This document shows, one piece after another, positions 1 through 11,700 of a stretch of 64,000 nucleotides of DNA. The stretch's first letter is position 1; every line of letters starts with the position of its first letter. Source of the DNA: Leuctra nigra (Eukaryota; Arthropoda; Insecta; Plecoptera; Leuctridae); contig OW203763.1 of assembly GCA_934045905.1 (NCBI GenBank), positions 16,126,948 through 16,190,947 on the forward strand, written 5' to 3'. A model generated the notes under the pieces. That model was not told the origin of the DNA and did no database searches. It saw nothing but the letters and a program-made list of their open reading frames with translations. The position numbers and the translations under genes are program-made.

Positions 1-2325
1 TGATAATGTACCACTTGAGGTAAACACTCTTCCCAGAGAAGCAGACAGTGTGCGTTCTGATAATGTACCACTTGAGGTAAACACTCTTCCCAGAGAAGCA
101 GACAGTGTGCGTTCTGATAATGTACCACTTGAGGTAAACACTCTTACCAATCAAGCAGACAGTGTGCGTTCTGATAATGTACCACTTGAGGTAAACACTC
201 TTCCCAATCAAGCAGACAGTGTGCGTTCTGATAATCTACCACTTGAGGTAAACACTCTTCCCAATCAAGCAGACAGTGTGCGTTCTGATAATCTATCACT
301 TGAGGTAAACACTCTTCCCAATCAAGCAGACAGTGTGCGTTCTGATAATGTACCACTTGAGGTAAACACTCTTCCCAATCAAGCAGACAGTGTGCGTTCT
401 GATAATGTGCCACTTGAGGTAAACACTCTTCCCAATCAAGCAGACAGTGTGCGTTCTGATAATGTGCCACTTGAGGTAAGCACTCTTCCCAATCAAGCAG
501 ACAGTGTGCGTTCTGATAATGTACCACTTGAGTTAAACTCTCTTCCCAATCAAGCAGACAGTGTGCGTTCTGATAATGTACCACTTGAGGTAAACACTCT
601 ACCCAATCAAGCAGACAGTGTGCGTTCTGATAATGTACCACTTGAGGTAAACACTCTTCCCAATCAAGCAGACAGTGTGCGTTCTGATAATCTACCACTT
701 GAGGTAAACACTCTTCCCAATCAAGCAGACAGTGTGCGTTCTGATAATCTACCACTTGAGGTAAACACTCTTCCCAATCAAGCAGACAGTGTGCGTTCTG
801 ATAATGTGCCACTTGAGGTAAACACTCTTCCCAATCAAGCAGACAGTGTGCGTTCTGATAATCTACCACTTGAGGTAAACACTCTTCCCAATCAAGCAGA
901 CAGTGTGCGTTCTGATAATGTACCACTTGAGGTAAATACTCTTCCCTATCAAGCAGACAGTGTGCGTTCTGATAATGTACCACTTGAGGTAAACACTCTT
1001 CCCAATCAAGCAGACAGTGTGCGTTCTGATAATGTACCACTTGAGGTAAACACTCTACCCAATCAAGCAGACAGTGTGCGTTCTGATAATCTACCACTTG
1101 AGGTAAACACTCTTCCCAATCAAGCAGACAGTGTGCGTTCTGATAATGTACCACTTGAGGTAAACACTCTTCCCAGAGAAGCAGACAGTGTGCGTTCTGA
1201 TAATGTACCACTTGAGGTAAACACTCTTCCCAGAGAAGCAGACAGTGTGCGTTCTGATAATGTACCACTTGAGGTAAACACTCTTACCAATCAAGCAGAC
1301 AGTGTGCGTTCTGATAATGTACCACTTGAGGTAAACACTCTTCCCAATCAAGCAGACAGTGTGCGTTCTGATAATCTACCACTTGAGGTAAACACTCTTC
1401 CCAATCAAGCAGACAGTGTGCGTTCTGATAATCTATCACTTGAGGTAAACACTCTTCCCAATCAAGCAGACAGTGTGCGTTCTGATAATGTACCACTTGA
1501 GGTAAACACTCTTCCCAATCAAGCAGACAGTGTGCGTTCTGATAATGTGCCACTTGAGGTAAACACTCTTCCCAATCAAGCAGACAGTGTGCGTTCTGAT
1601 AATGTGCCACTTGAGGTAAGCACTCTTCCCAATCAAGCAGACAGTGTGCGTTCTGATAATGTACCACTTGAGTTAAACTCTCTTCCCAATCAAGCAGACA
1701 GTGTGCGTTCTGATAATGTACCACTTGAGGTAAACACTCTACCCAATCAAGCAGACAGTGTGCGTTCTGATAATGTACCACTTGAGGTAAACACTCTTCC
1801 CAATCAAGCAGACAGTGTGCGTTCTGATAATCTACCACTTGAGGTAAACACTCTTCCCAATCAAGCAGACAGTGTGCGTTCTGATAATCTACCACTTGAG
1901 GTAAACACTCTTCCCAATCAAGCAGACAGTGTGCGTTCTGATAATGTGCCACTTGAGGTAAACACTCTTCCCAATCAAGCAGACAGTGTGCGTTCTGATA
2001 ATCTACCACTTGAGGTAAACACTCTTCCCAATCAAGCAGACAGTGTGCGTTCTGATAATCTACCACTTGAGGTAAACACTCTTCCCAATCAAGCAGACAG
2101 TGTGCGTTCTGATAATCTACCACTTGAGGTAAACACTCTTCCCAATCAAGCAGACAGTGTGCGTTCTGATAATGTGCCACTTGAGGTAAACACTCTTCCC
2201 AATCAAGCAGACAGTGTGCGTTCTGATAATCTACCACTTGAGGTAAACACTCTTCCCAATCAAGCAGACAGTTTGCGTTCTGATAATGTACCACTTATGG
2301 TAAAAACGCCAAATCAACATACCGC
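1..2325. repeat. 57-bp tandem array with 20-unit higher-order period
   Basis: The array is about 41 head-to-tail 57-bp units, cut by the left window edge. Positions 1-919 match 1141-2059 without a difference that I can see (first mismatch at 920 versus 2060), so a block of 20 units (1140 bp) was itself duplicated. Units otherwise differ by a few substitutions. The last units drift (gacagtttgcg, ccacttatgg) into unique sequence near 2300-2325. Confidence 0.95.
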
Positions 2326-2377
2326 TTTAAAAATGGTTTCTCATAAAGTAATTTGGTGGATAAGAGATTTAAAATAA
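2..2377 (+). CDS. Open frame made of 19-residue tandem repeats, 5' partial
   Basis: The frame is open from the left edge of the window to a TAA at 2375-2377. It has about 40 copies of a 19-residue unit (consensus VRSDNVPLEVNTLPNQADS), then a unique tail of about 30 residues with a WWI segment. Unit variants are mostly V/L at one position, NQ/RE, and single changes such as TNQ, YQ and LS. No indel breaks the frame in about 2.3 kb. There is no signal peptide or start Met in view, so an upstream exon would be needed. I do not recognise the repeat. Because 57 is a multiple of three, any stop-free unit stays open along the array, and two antisense frames are long as well. Coding status is therefore unproven: it could be the C-terminal exon of a low-complexity secreted protein or a non-coding minisatellite. 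Confidence 0.4.
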   Translation, partial: DNVPLEVNTLPREADSVRSDNVPLEVNTLPREADSVRSDNVPLEVNTLTNQADSVRSDNVPLEVNTLPNQADSVRSDNLPLEVNTLPNQADSVRSDNLSLEVNTLPNQADSVRSDNVPLEVNTLPNQADSVRSDNVPLEVNTLPNQADSVRSDNVPLEVSTLPNQADSVRSDNVPLELNSLPNQADSVRSDNVPLEVNTLPNQADSVRSDNVPLEVNTLPNQADSVRSDNLPLEVNTLPNQADSVRSDNLPLEVNTLPNQADSVRSDNVPLEVNTLPNQADSVRSDNLPLEVNTLPNQADSVRSDNVPLEVNTLPYQADSVRSDNVPLEVNTLPNQADSVRSDNVPLEVNTLPNQADSVRSDNLPLEVNTLPNQADSVRSDNVPLEVNTLPREADSVRSDNVPLEVNTLPREADSVRSDNVPLEVNTLTNQADSVRSDNVPLEVNTLPNQADSVRSDNLPLEVNTLPNQADSVRSDNLSLEVNTLPNQADSVRSDNVPLEVNTLPNQADSVRSDNVPLEVNTLPNQADSVRSDNVPLEVSTLPNQADSVRSDNVPLELNSLPNQADSVRSDNVPLEVNTLPNQADSVRSDNVPLEVNTLPNQADSVRSDNLPLEVNTLPNQADSVRSDNLPLEVNTLPNQADSVRSDNVPLEVNTLPNQADSVRSDNLPLEVNTLPNQADSVRSDNLPLEVNTLPNQADSVRSDNLPLEVNTLPNQADSVRSDNVPLEVNTLPNQADSVRSDNLPLEVNTLPNQADSLRSDNVPLMVKTPNQHTALKMVSHKVIWWIRDLK

Positions 2378-3548
2378 TCATCAAATCATTTTAGACACCC
2401 GTAAATGTATGTTAAAATCCCGTTTACATACCGATTCAAATTTATTCTTACATTTTAATTTTAGATCATTACATTCTTCCAAGCGATTCAATGTTAATAT
2501 TACAATGTTAAAATCCAGACAAAATCAAAATCAAGTAAAAAAATATTTCAATATAAATGATTTAAAAACAACTTTATTCTTAATACTTATACAATCTTAA
2601 ATAATTACTAGATCAAACTTATGAAAATAGATCATGTATAATCAAGAATTTAATTTGTAGATGATAGCGACAAAGCCTCCGAAGAAGATGGATTACCGCA
2701 TCTATGTACAAGTGTGTATAACAAACTGTATGAAAGAGAGAGTTTTTCGAGGAATCTGGTCCAACTTAAAGAACTGCATCCTGTAGTGAATCAGCTTCAT
2801 CCTGTTTACCTCAGTAGCACTAGGAAGAGTTTTAATAATTATACATTAAGTGTATTATCAGTGTCATCTAAATATACCTTCTGTCTGGCTATAAAAAGTT
2901 GTGTTTGTTAGATTCTACTTGATTTTTCCACCTCAAACGGTGGGTAATTATAATCCAAACTACGAAAATAACATACTATTATAAGTGTTGAGCGGGCGAA
3001 GAGATTGTTCGAATATTTTCTAAGTGTAATATAGAGTAGAGCGTTATTTCTAGGTTTACAGAATTTCCTGGCGACTTTTACTACAGATTTAAATAATTTC
3101 TAAAGAAAATGAGTTAAAAAATGATGAGAAGAAATAACATTTTAAGTATGGTACAATAGGTACAAATATGATATTTGATTTTTATAAGTAACACACAGTC
3201 AGCTATTGTTTGATGCTGTGAAAAAAATTTTTTAAAAGGAACTTAAATATGTTCATTTTTGTATAAACTTTTGATTTAATAATCTAAAAAAATTATCTGC
3301 AGGAGATATTAGTAGTTGACTACTGATGTTATTCTGGCGACATCTCCGGAAATTTCAGAATATCTCAACACTCTGGACCACCGATGTACGAGTATCGAAA
3401 GCAATTATAAAAATATGTGACATGTATAGGAAGAAGTGACTACTCAAATTCCACTTTCACAATATAATATTGCAAATCCGAAGTTACCTACAGGGCTCAG
3501 CCTGCTAAAACCAACCGCCTCCAACTTGCGAATGATCTCTGCTTTCAG
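2378..3548. other. No supported gene; one ambiguous open stretch
   Basis: This is AT-rich sequence between the repeat array and the next exon pair. After a possible acceptor at 2659-2660, one frame is open to a TAG at 2909-2911 and contains a charged stretch (DDSDKASEEDG). No donor and phase fits the flanking exons uniquely, so I do not call it a gene. Confidence 0.4.
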
Positions 3549-5570
3549 AATGCAACTACTACGACTATGAGCTCCAACGACACAATGTCAGATGGCAGCA
3601 CGAGTAACACCACGGTCACTGAAACAAGCACCAGACCGCCGCCGTACAGAGCAACCAGCTCTGAACTCATCAACATCCTCAGGAGGAATCTCAAGGGCCT
3701 CCAAAATCTCTTCCAAAAGGAATGGAGGAAATCATTGGACGTAAGATATCCGTGAAAAAGTTCACCCTTCGTTTCAAAAAGCAATATCTAAGGATCGGAT
3801 CTTTCTATTTATCTTACATCCACAATTCCACACATGAATAAGAACGTATTTTAAATAGCACAATTTGACAGGAACCAATAAGATCGTAAGTCTTTTACTT
3901 TATTTCACTTATTTTCAGTTACAGTGTTATGTTCCAGTAGGATTGTTGGCGAGATATCAGAATATTAACACATTGCTCAAAAAAATTATTCAGCATAAAT
4001 GTACATCTTGCTTGAGGTAGCACATTCTTTTACAGCACGGCAGAGAAGATACAAACATTATTTTATAAGCTCTAATCTCCTTCAAATAAAAATCTTGCTC
4101 AATCATGTATCAGGTAGAGGTACAGCCATTATTTTGCAGCATGAGTCAATGTCTTCATTTGAATTTCGACACAATGTCTTCTTATTACAATATTCGAATT
4201 AGATTCAAAAGCGTATTTTAAATATAAACTGCATCTTAATATCTACGATAAAAAATTAATATAATATCTATGATTTTCATGTTTTCGGTTCAAGTTTCAA
4301 GTTTTTATTTTTCAAGGTTTGATTCATTATGCATCGATGTTTTGTTTCTTAATTTCTTTTTATTTCTTGTGATGACCTCACATCACAGTGCCAGGGTATT
4401 GGCTTAGGTATTGGATTGGCCCTAAAATTGCCGTTTTCCACGGCAATGTTATGGCGTCGTCATCGTCAAGTGACAGGGGATCTAAAGCTTTTACTTTTTA
4501 CACATACAAACATTGATACATGACATTTAAAACATAAAACGTCAAATCAATCTTTAGTTGAACACAAAAACTCATCTATTAAATATTTCTCGATTAAATA
4601 TTAAATATCTGAACAAGTTTTCTGTTATATATTCAATAAAGATATGGAATTCTGAAGAAACATCTATTCTTGCAATTTTAAAACTGTCAAGAAAATAATG
4701 ATGAAGTGATTACAAATGAATATAACTGAACTGAAGCGATGACACTTAGGGCTGCGCATTAAAATACATAAAGTATAACGCTATTGAATTCTCACTTCTC
4801 TAATTACCTATTAAATTAATACAAAGGCATTACAAACTAGGCATTAAAATAAAGACATAACTCGCACTCGCCCTTATACACTTATAGACGAACTAAGTCT
4901 TACTTTTTGACCGTTTGTGGTAAAACAGATTCCTATACTCTTTTTCATAAGTAATTTAATTGGTGAAGTTACATCACAATTTTTGGAATTATCTAAATGA
5001 ATGCATATTTTACGTAGGTACATTTTAAACACATTTAACAAACAATAGACTGTTGACCATATACAATAAGCGTATGGAGTCATCAGATCTTCCTTTATAC
5101 AGAATTTGTATTATTTGCTATACTTATTTGTGCTATACGTATTTGTGATGCTAAAACACAGTACAAATAAATAGTACTAATATCACTTATGTATACTATG
5201 CCTGTTTCCTCAACTTGTAAAGTTGTGCGACTACTTTAAAAATATAGAAGTAGTACCTACATACTGCAATGTAATATCGTAAAAGTATACATATCTATAT
5301 CTTCTAGTCTAGGGGTTGAGTTACCTACATCCATGATCCAAGGTAATTCAATACAACTTGAAAGATGCGATTCCTGTTTGCATAGCTCTGCAGGTGATAG
5401 CGAGTAAGCCAGTAATTCCACTTCCAAGATGAAACTCCTTTCTTTATTCTTCTCAGGATTCCAGGACCAACATCAGAGAAGTGGGGAAAGAATTCCGTGA
5501 TGCGTTGAGACCAATCCTGGCCCGCTCAACAACAACAACTACAACAACAACAGCCGCTCCGTAGAGGAGC
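3549..5570 (+). CDS. Small charged protein with Thr-rich C-terminus, last two exons
   Basis: Two exons can be joined in phase. Exon A is 3549-3740 (acceptor tgctttcag, donor gtaaga; 64 codons, phase 0 at both ends). Exon B is 5457-5570 plus TAG (acceptor ttcttctcag; phase 0). Exon A begins with an Asn/Ser/Thr-rich stretch with possible N-glycosylation sites (NAT, NDT, NTT), then PPPY, then a charged helix-like segment (ELINILRRNLKGLQ). Exon B continues the helix (VGKEFRDALRP) and ends in a run of eight Thr followed by AAP. There is a Met at 3567, but the frame is open back to the acceptor, so upstream exons, perhaps with a signal peptide, are probably missing. I do not recognise a family. Secretion and O-glycosylation are guesses from composition. 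Confidence 0.5.
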
Positions 5571-6527
5571 CACACCACATCCATACTTCGACATAGCCGG
5601 AGGAAGAGAAGATGGCCGACACACATCTACAGTTGAATGCAGATATGATGCTCCTCACACAACAGACCAGACATCGTAACATCATTTGAAAGAATAAGAA
5701 TTTCTAGACTATTTCTAGACCATCAATTGTTTTAAGTTATATTGACAACTTTGTGGCTGAGGTATTTTTTGACACTTCTCCAGTTTAGAAAATGGGTCTC
5801 ATCTATGAGTGAGAACTGGGGCCGTATTCTAGAACTTTTAAATTCCCAATTCTGATGGAATCTGATTCGGTGCAATGTTAACCCTTATGGCCATGACCGG
5901 ATTCCATCAGAATAGAATTGGGAAGACGTTCTAGAATAGGCCTCCTGAGCACGTCACTGCGATATGGACCGAACTTTAGAGCTATTTTCGAGGATAGAGT
6001 GTTGAGCTTTCGAACTCAAATTGTCTATATGAAGTTTTAAAACGATGCTAGAATAGTGTCATGCTTATTCACCAATAAGTTCAAGGTGTTATGCTGATTG
6101 AAACGGTAACATAACTATTTATCTATGAGGAATTACTGGTATTGGTTATGGAATCAAGAGGGAGTCACTATGAGTCATAGTCAAGGGTGTCATTGTAAAC
6201 CAATTGTCTTACTATTGTCCATGTTCACGCCCAGTTCATTCAAGACTCAAACTCTCAGTTAAATAATAATTTATATAATTAGGGACCCTTCACAAAAGGG
6301 TTGATATCTCATCTTCATTTTTTCATGAAAATACTAAATAAATTTCAAACAATACTGAATAATATTATGACTTCGTAATCAACTGTGATTGTGATTTCAA
6401 ATTAATTGTTAGCACTCATTAATGTAAACTAGGTACTTAAAATGTAGTCAATTCTTGACCTGTTGGTAAGGAATGCACTTTATTTAATAAATTATTTCTA
6501 ATTGGAATCAAATGATTTATTTATTAT
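5571..6527. other. Intergenic; only an inverted-repeat element seen
   Basis: No open frame with splice signals was found. The stretch holds the 5816-5945 foldback described separately; the rest is unremarkable AT-rich sequence. Confidence 0.5.
5816..5945. mobile_element. Short foldback / MITE-like inverted repeat
   Basis: The left arm (ATTCTAGAAC, later CCCAATTCTGATGGAATC) recurs as its reverse complement on the right (GATTCCATCAGAAT ... GTTCTAGAAT), with GGCC at both outer ends. The element is about 130 bp with an unpaired centre. No clear target duplication was seen. Confidence 0.65.
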
Positions 6528-8028
6528 TTTTGAGCGAGCGTAGCGAGCGTCACCACGGTACTCTTATGGCACTTTCTCTGTGTGTTTTTGTTTGTTTGTT
6601 TGTTTGTTTGTTTGTTTGTTTGTTTGTTTGTTTGTTTGTATTTTTTGCCTGCACTGCCCAGGTCAAATCGCACAACCAATCGATCTGAAATTTTGCAAAC
6701 ATACTAACGTAATCTATGCGGTCCCTGGGATCTTTTCTGAACGGGATCATGTGATTGGTTCAAATTTTATAAAAATTATCTTTCGATTGGTTGGTTCGAT
6801 CAATTTGAAATTTAGCAAAGTCATTGCAACCAACATTCTTCCCAATCATAAAAATTTTCAGCCAAATCCTCCCATTGGTTCAAATTTGAAACCATTTTTC
6901 CTGTGATTTTTGAAATTTAAACTAGAACCGATTGACCGACCAACTAAAACCTTCGCATGGTCATTGGTACCAACATTTAAGGTATTTTTGCCAATTTTCA
7001 GTTTAATCTGTCGTTATTTTCAAAAGTTTTTGTCATTTCATAGGGACATTTTGCATGTTGGCTGTCAAATTCACGGCGACTTCGAATCTTCAGTTCAAGG
7101 CAAGGTAGTTAGAGCAGAAAGTTTCAAACGAAATGAAACTAATATTGACCGTTCAACAGATTGATCTGAATCTGATATTGTGTACACACTAATATCATAT
7201 CATATGAGTGGTCCCAGGTATATTTTTTGAACGAGATCCTGTGATTTTTGAAAATAAACAAGGAACCGTTCAATCATAAAGGTTTAATCGATCAACTTAA
7301 AACTTAGCAAGGATATTGGGAACAATATTTTTGGAGGTTTTGGAGATTTTTATACAAGTCTGTGACGAAATTCAAGAATTGGCTTTTAATGACATTTTCG
7401 ATGGACATAATTTCGGTTCGAGGTGTTGCGTGTATCCGTGCTCGCTCATCAACGCGTTACACAGAGCGTTTTCCTAGTGTAATTGTATGTATGCTCTATG
7501 AAATTCCTTTTCAAAATCCATTTGTGTATAAGTTACAACACGGTTAATGTCATGAATCTTAATGAATCTTATCCATGTAATGTAATGTATAATTACATGT
7601 GGTGTAATTTATTTTTTATTCCAAAAATACATTGGTTCAGGAGGTAACGCGTTTATAACAAGGAAACGCTCTGTGCAACGCGATGATATTAGCCTTCGAA
7701 TGTATGCTAATTAATATTGTGTAAAAGTTGCTGATCTTTAATTGCATTTATCGCATGATCAAATGCGTCAAAGGAAAAGTGACACATTCTTTGAATTTTC
7801 TTAGAACAACAAATATTTAAAAAACAAACATTAAATGTCGTATAATGTCACGAACTCTGGACGTTTTTGACCGATTTGTCTGAAAATTGTCAAAACTCCT
7901 GAAATGATTGGAAACGATAAACTGCAAACTCTGAAGTTGATCGTTCAAACGCTTCTATTTTTAATTTTTAACCAATCACAGGATCTCGTTCAAAAACTGA
8001 CCGCAGACAGACAGACAGGCAGACAGGC

Positions 8029-8097
<69 letters not shown>

Positions 8098-8107
8098 AAA
8101 ACGTAAA
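6528..8107. repeat. Composite interspersed repeat bounded by microsatellites
   Basis: It starts with GAGCGAGCGTAGCGAGCG, then a (TTTG)n tract (about 6587-6640), and ends in a (CAGA)n tract (about 8005-8093). Motifs such as GAACG(A/G)GATC(A/C)TGTGATT appear near the left part, at 7228 and inverted near 7980, so the inner parts are related inverted repeats. A core at 7410-7476 (GCTCGCTCATC ... GAGCGTTTTCCTAG) is repeated inverted at about 7650-7690 and recurs inside the hAT-like element at 62050-62125. It is probably a non-autonomous repeat family. Open frames here are microsatellite translations. Confidence 0.6.
8005..8093. repeat. (CAGA)n microsatellite
   Basis: A nearly pure tetranucleotide tract at the right edge of the composite repeat. 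Confidence 0.95.
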
Positions 8108-8116
8108 TAAAAGTCA

Positions 8117-8780
8117 GGGGCTGGATTCACGAAAGGTATTATCTGCTAATACGTATTATCTTTTGATTTAATACCAAAAACACCATGTTAAATGAAAGAT
8201 AATACCAAAGATAGTACGTATTAAGCCTGATTTACACTGTTCAAGTTTACTTTCAAGTCCTTGAATTCAACCCTTGAATTCAACCCCTTGAATAGTCTAA
8301 ACGGATAACTTGAAGCGTTCAACCCTTGAATTCAAGACTTGAACCTATTTAGAACATGTCCTATTTTCCTTGAAGACTTGAAAGACTTGAACGACTTGAA
8401 CCAATCAGAACCCACGCCACAACTCTGGCTCCGCCCCTCTCTCCAGTATCTTTCAAGATTTTCCCGCCAATTCCAGATTTTAACATATTCTAGCAAATAT
8501 TAATTAGTTACCGATATGTCATAATCACGAGAGACAACTGTTTCATTAAATACACAATATGTGTCTATGTGGCATCCAAAATCTAGCACAATATTAATAA
8601 CATGTTCTTTGCAAGAAGTTACTATTTTAGGTTATGTTACGACTTGAAGCTTGAACAGTGTAAATGCCCATTCAAGTGGTTGAATTCAAGGGTTGCGTTC
8701 AAGGGCTTGAATTCAAGGACTTGAAAGCAAACTTGAACAGTGTAAATGAGGCTTATAATACTTTTTGCGAATCTGGCCCC
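8117..8780. mobile_element. Outer MITE interrupted by a second element
   Basis: The left terminus GGGGCTGGATTCACGAAAGG and the right terminus (reverse complement GGGGCCAGATTCGCAAAAAG) form an imperfect inverted repeat that continues into GTATTAT. Between them lies the complete 8224-8753 element, so this one was present first. Its own length without the insert would be about 130 bp. No certain target duplication was seen. Confidence 0.65.
8224..8753. mobile_element. 530-bp MITE, TA or TTA target site
   Basis: Terminal inverted repeats start AGCCTGATTTACACTG on the left and end CAGTGTAAATGAGGCT on the right. The element is flanked by TTA/TA on both sides. Inside the termini are many copies of TTGAATTCAA and CTTGAA in both orientations. 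No transposase frame is present. TTA flanks would suit PIF/Harbinger; TA would suit Tc1/mariner. Confidence 0.8.
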
Positions 8781-11700
8781 AGAAGACTATCGTTCTCTTA
8801 AAAATTAAGCACGTAAATGTAACAACATGTAAATGACAATAACTATAGTTCATTATCAATTATATGATTACCTATATTAATTCGTTAGTGACCGATACTT
8901 TCAGTACGAATCAAAGCAGACAATTCAAATTCTGAATACGATTCGAACGGCCAAATTAAATTCCAATTACGAAACAAAATTAATTGTTTTGTTTTGTTTT
9001 ACGCGTGGCAGGTCCCATTTCATGCCTTGCACGAAGGTCTCCGACAAACTTGTTCATGTCCAAGGATTTCTAAATTAAATGTTAATAATGCTCATCTGAA
9101 ATAATTAATAGATAATTACAATCTTTACAATGAAGATCAATGAACCTGGGCACTTATATTAAAGTTTATTTACTTCATTTATTTATTTAGTTGTCAATTA
9201 CAATATTAAAATATTACAACAATAACAATATAAAATGCACGTGTTTTGCAGTTGTTACATTACATTTCTGTACATTTAATTAGGTATATTTCTTATTCGT
9301 ATTTGTCTTCTGGGCAAAGTATGAACCAATGGAATAAAGCGTGCAAGCTATAAATGACAAGTCATTATTTTCATAAAGTACTCCTCAGTAATTGAACGAG
9401 AGAAGAGTAAAAAATATAATAGCAAGAAAAAGTAATAGAATTGGGTTCTGAAAAATCCTTGACGTAAACTTGTCTGTAGTTCGTGCAAGGTTGGCATAGA
9501 CGTAGGTTTTCCCTGGGTGCTAAAAACACTTTTAATATTTATTTTTGCAAGTACATTATACTGACAAGTCTCAAGTACCTTTGTGTTAGCAACATACATA
9601 TTAGTTACATGCATGGTATTACTAAAAAAAAAAAAATCTGTACATCTTGGAACATAGTTCCACTAATACTAAGACTTAATTTTTTAACTAAAGCCAATCT
9701 GAATGCAATGTTCATAATGGAACACTAGCAAGAATAACCGTTTTGCGTATCGGTACGTAACGAAATGAAAAATGTACAAAATATTCGTTTAGAGAAGATC
9801 TGAATAATTTCGTATTGTTCAGTCTAAAAGGTTAACCTTGAATGCATACATGAAGAACTAAGGAAGGTAGAAGGGGGATATAGGGAGATATCACTTCAGA
9901 TAAGAAAAACTTGAATGAATCTGGTAAATAATGACTCCAATTTTGGCGAAAAAAATACAAAATTTAAAAATGCTTGGGTGAAAACACTAATTATTACAAG
10001 CTTTTCAGTTGGAACGAGATGCTTACCTTCAAATAAAAATATCCTGTCACTTAGATTGTGACAATGTGTCCGTCAGTGACGCAAGAGGTCGTGACTTCGC
10101 GTCCAGCTATGTGCGTCATTAACGCGTCTACATGCTAGGTACATGTGATAATTGATAGGGTGAGTGTGAGAAGTGGATAAGGATCATGGACCTGGTCAGG
10201 CTTGAGATGCTGGGACTGGGTTTTCACACGGATTGAAGATTGCCCTAAGGCTTTTGACGTTTGTTTTTCCTTGTGACGTAGGTTCATTTTAAACCTATTA
10301 GCCGTGGTAGAAAATAATCTAAGTAATCCGACTAGAACTAAAATGCAAGAAGCTCAACTAACAGATTTGCTTGGTCTTGAAATAGCAAAAATCTTAGAGG
10401 AGAGGAATGCTACTTACTTCCTCTAATCCAAAACCATCCGTATCATATTGCACAGCGCTCTCAACGACATTATGACAATAAGTTTGTACCAAGCTTTGTA
10501 AAGCTCGGCGGGGGACAAAAGTTACACGTTAGTAATGGAGCCTAGTTAGAACCTGAAGAGCGTTGTTTATTACTAAAATAAACATAGTATTGTTGGTTCC
10601 TTATAATAATGTGCAAAGAAAGCATTTAATTAAAGACAAATTAATAAACATGCTAAACCTTCCAATTCCTTCACCCTGTGACGAAGAATGGATTATTTTA
10701 CGTAGCTAATTATCACTTTACAAATCCTATAAATTGTACAATAGTAAATGTATGTGCAGAAACATTAAGTTAGTATCGAATTTATCTTCCAGCGGCAGAC
10801 AAAACAATTGAATCATACACTGTGTAACCTACGAGATGAGAGTGAACGTGGCGCTATCTTGTTCTTTGCGCGGAAATCAAGTTCTAATTTCAATGAGCTT
10901 AGAACTTATTATGTTGTCTATTTTCATTACATTGATTTAAATTACAGAAGTTCGAACATGCCCACTAATGAGAATATGTATAGGTAGGGCGATGCAAAGA
11001 TATGTCTGCCACAAGGTAGGAGCTGAGATCGGAAAAGCGATCGGAAAAGCAATGTTGGATTTGCTCTCAACTTTTCTTACTTAAATTTACAATTACAAGA
11101 TTTACAAGAAATGTGCGGATGACAGCTAAATGACTGCATTACTAAGCAGATTTTGAGCCACCTAGCGTGAATCTTGTTGCATTGCTCTATCTCTGATCAA
11201 CAGATTCTTATAACTCTCCCTTCACGCGGTAAATAGTGTCACTGTTTGTGCATACTGTGTGAATATTTTCCCGGAGTCGAAAATAAAACATTGACGGTGA
11301 TTTGACATTTATTCCCACCTTTCGGAATACTTTCGGTAGCTTATCTTCCGCAAAAAGAGAGAATTACAAGAATCTGTTCATCAGAATCAGAAATGCAGAG
11401 ATTGGGAGGGAGTTTGGAGATACTCGATAATATTATGCGTTTGCAGGGGTTGACAATGAGTTAACTGTTAGTAAAGTACACCCAAACCTCGAAAGACAAG
11501 AGTTATTTTATTTGTAAAACTATGGATCCTAATATTAGGATTGATTTTCATACGTTCGTAAGCACGGTTTACTGATTGCACTAATTGAATGGTTTCACAC
11601 ATCAAATCTATTCTGCATGCTTCTCAGAGACAGAGCCATGGTCGAAGAATTCTTGGTACAAATTGTACAGAGAAAAAATTAATACAATAAAAGTATAGGT

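Noticed and set aside
144..2294. Long antisense open frames across the 57-bp array
   Set aside because: They follow automatically from a stop-free unit whose length is a multiple of three, and they have no independent start, splice or tail.
1..2325. CRISPR-like regular array
   Set aside because: Units are contiguous with no unique spacers, and the DNA is eukaryotic.
6580..6906. Open frame rich in CLFV repeats
   Set aside because: It is the translation of the (TTTG)n microsatellite plus repeat sequence.
7904..8110. Open frame with DRQT repeats
   Set aside because: It is the translation of the (CAGA)n tract.
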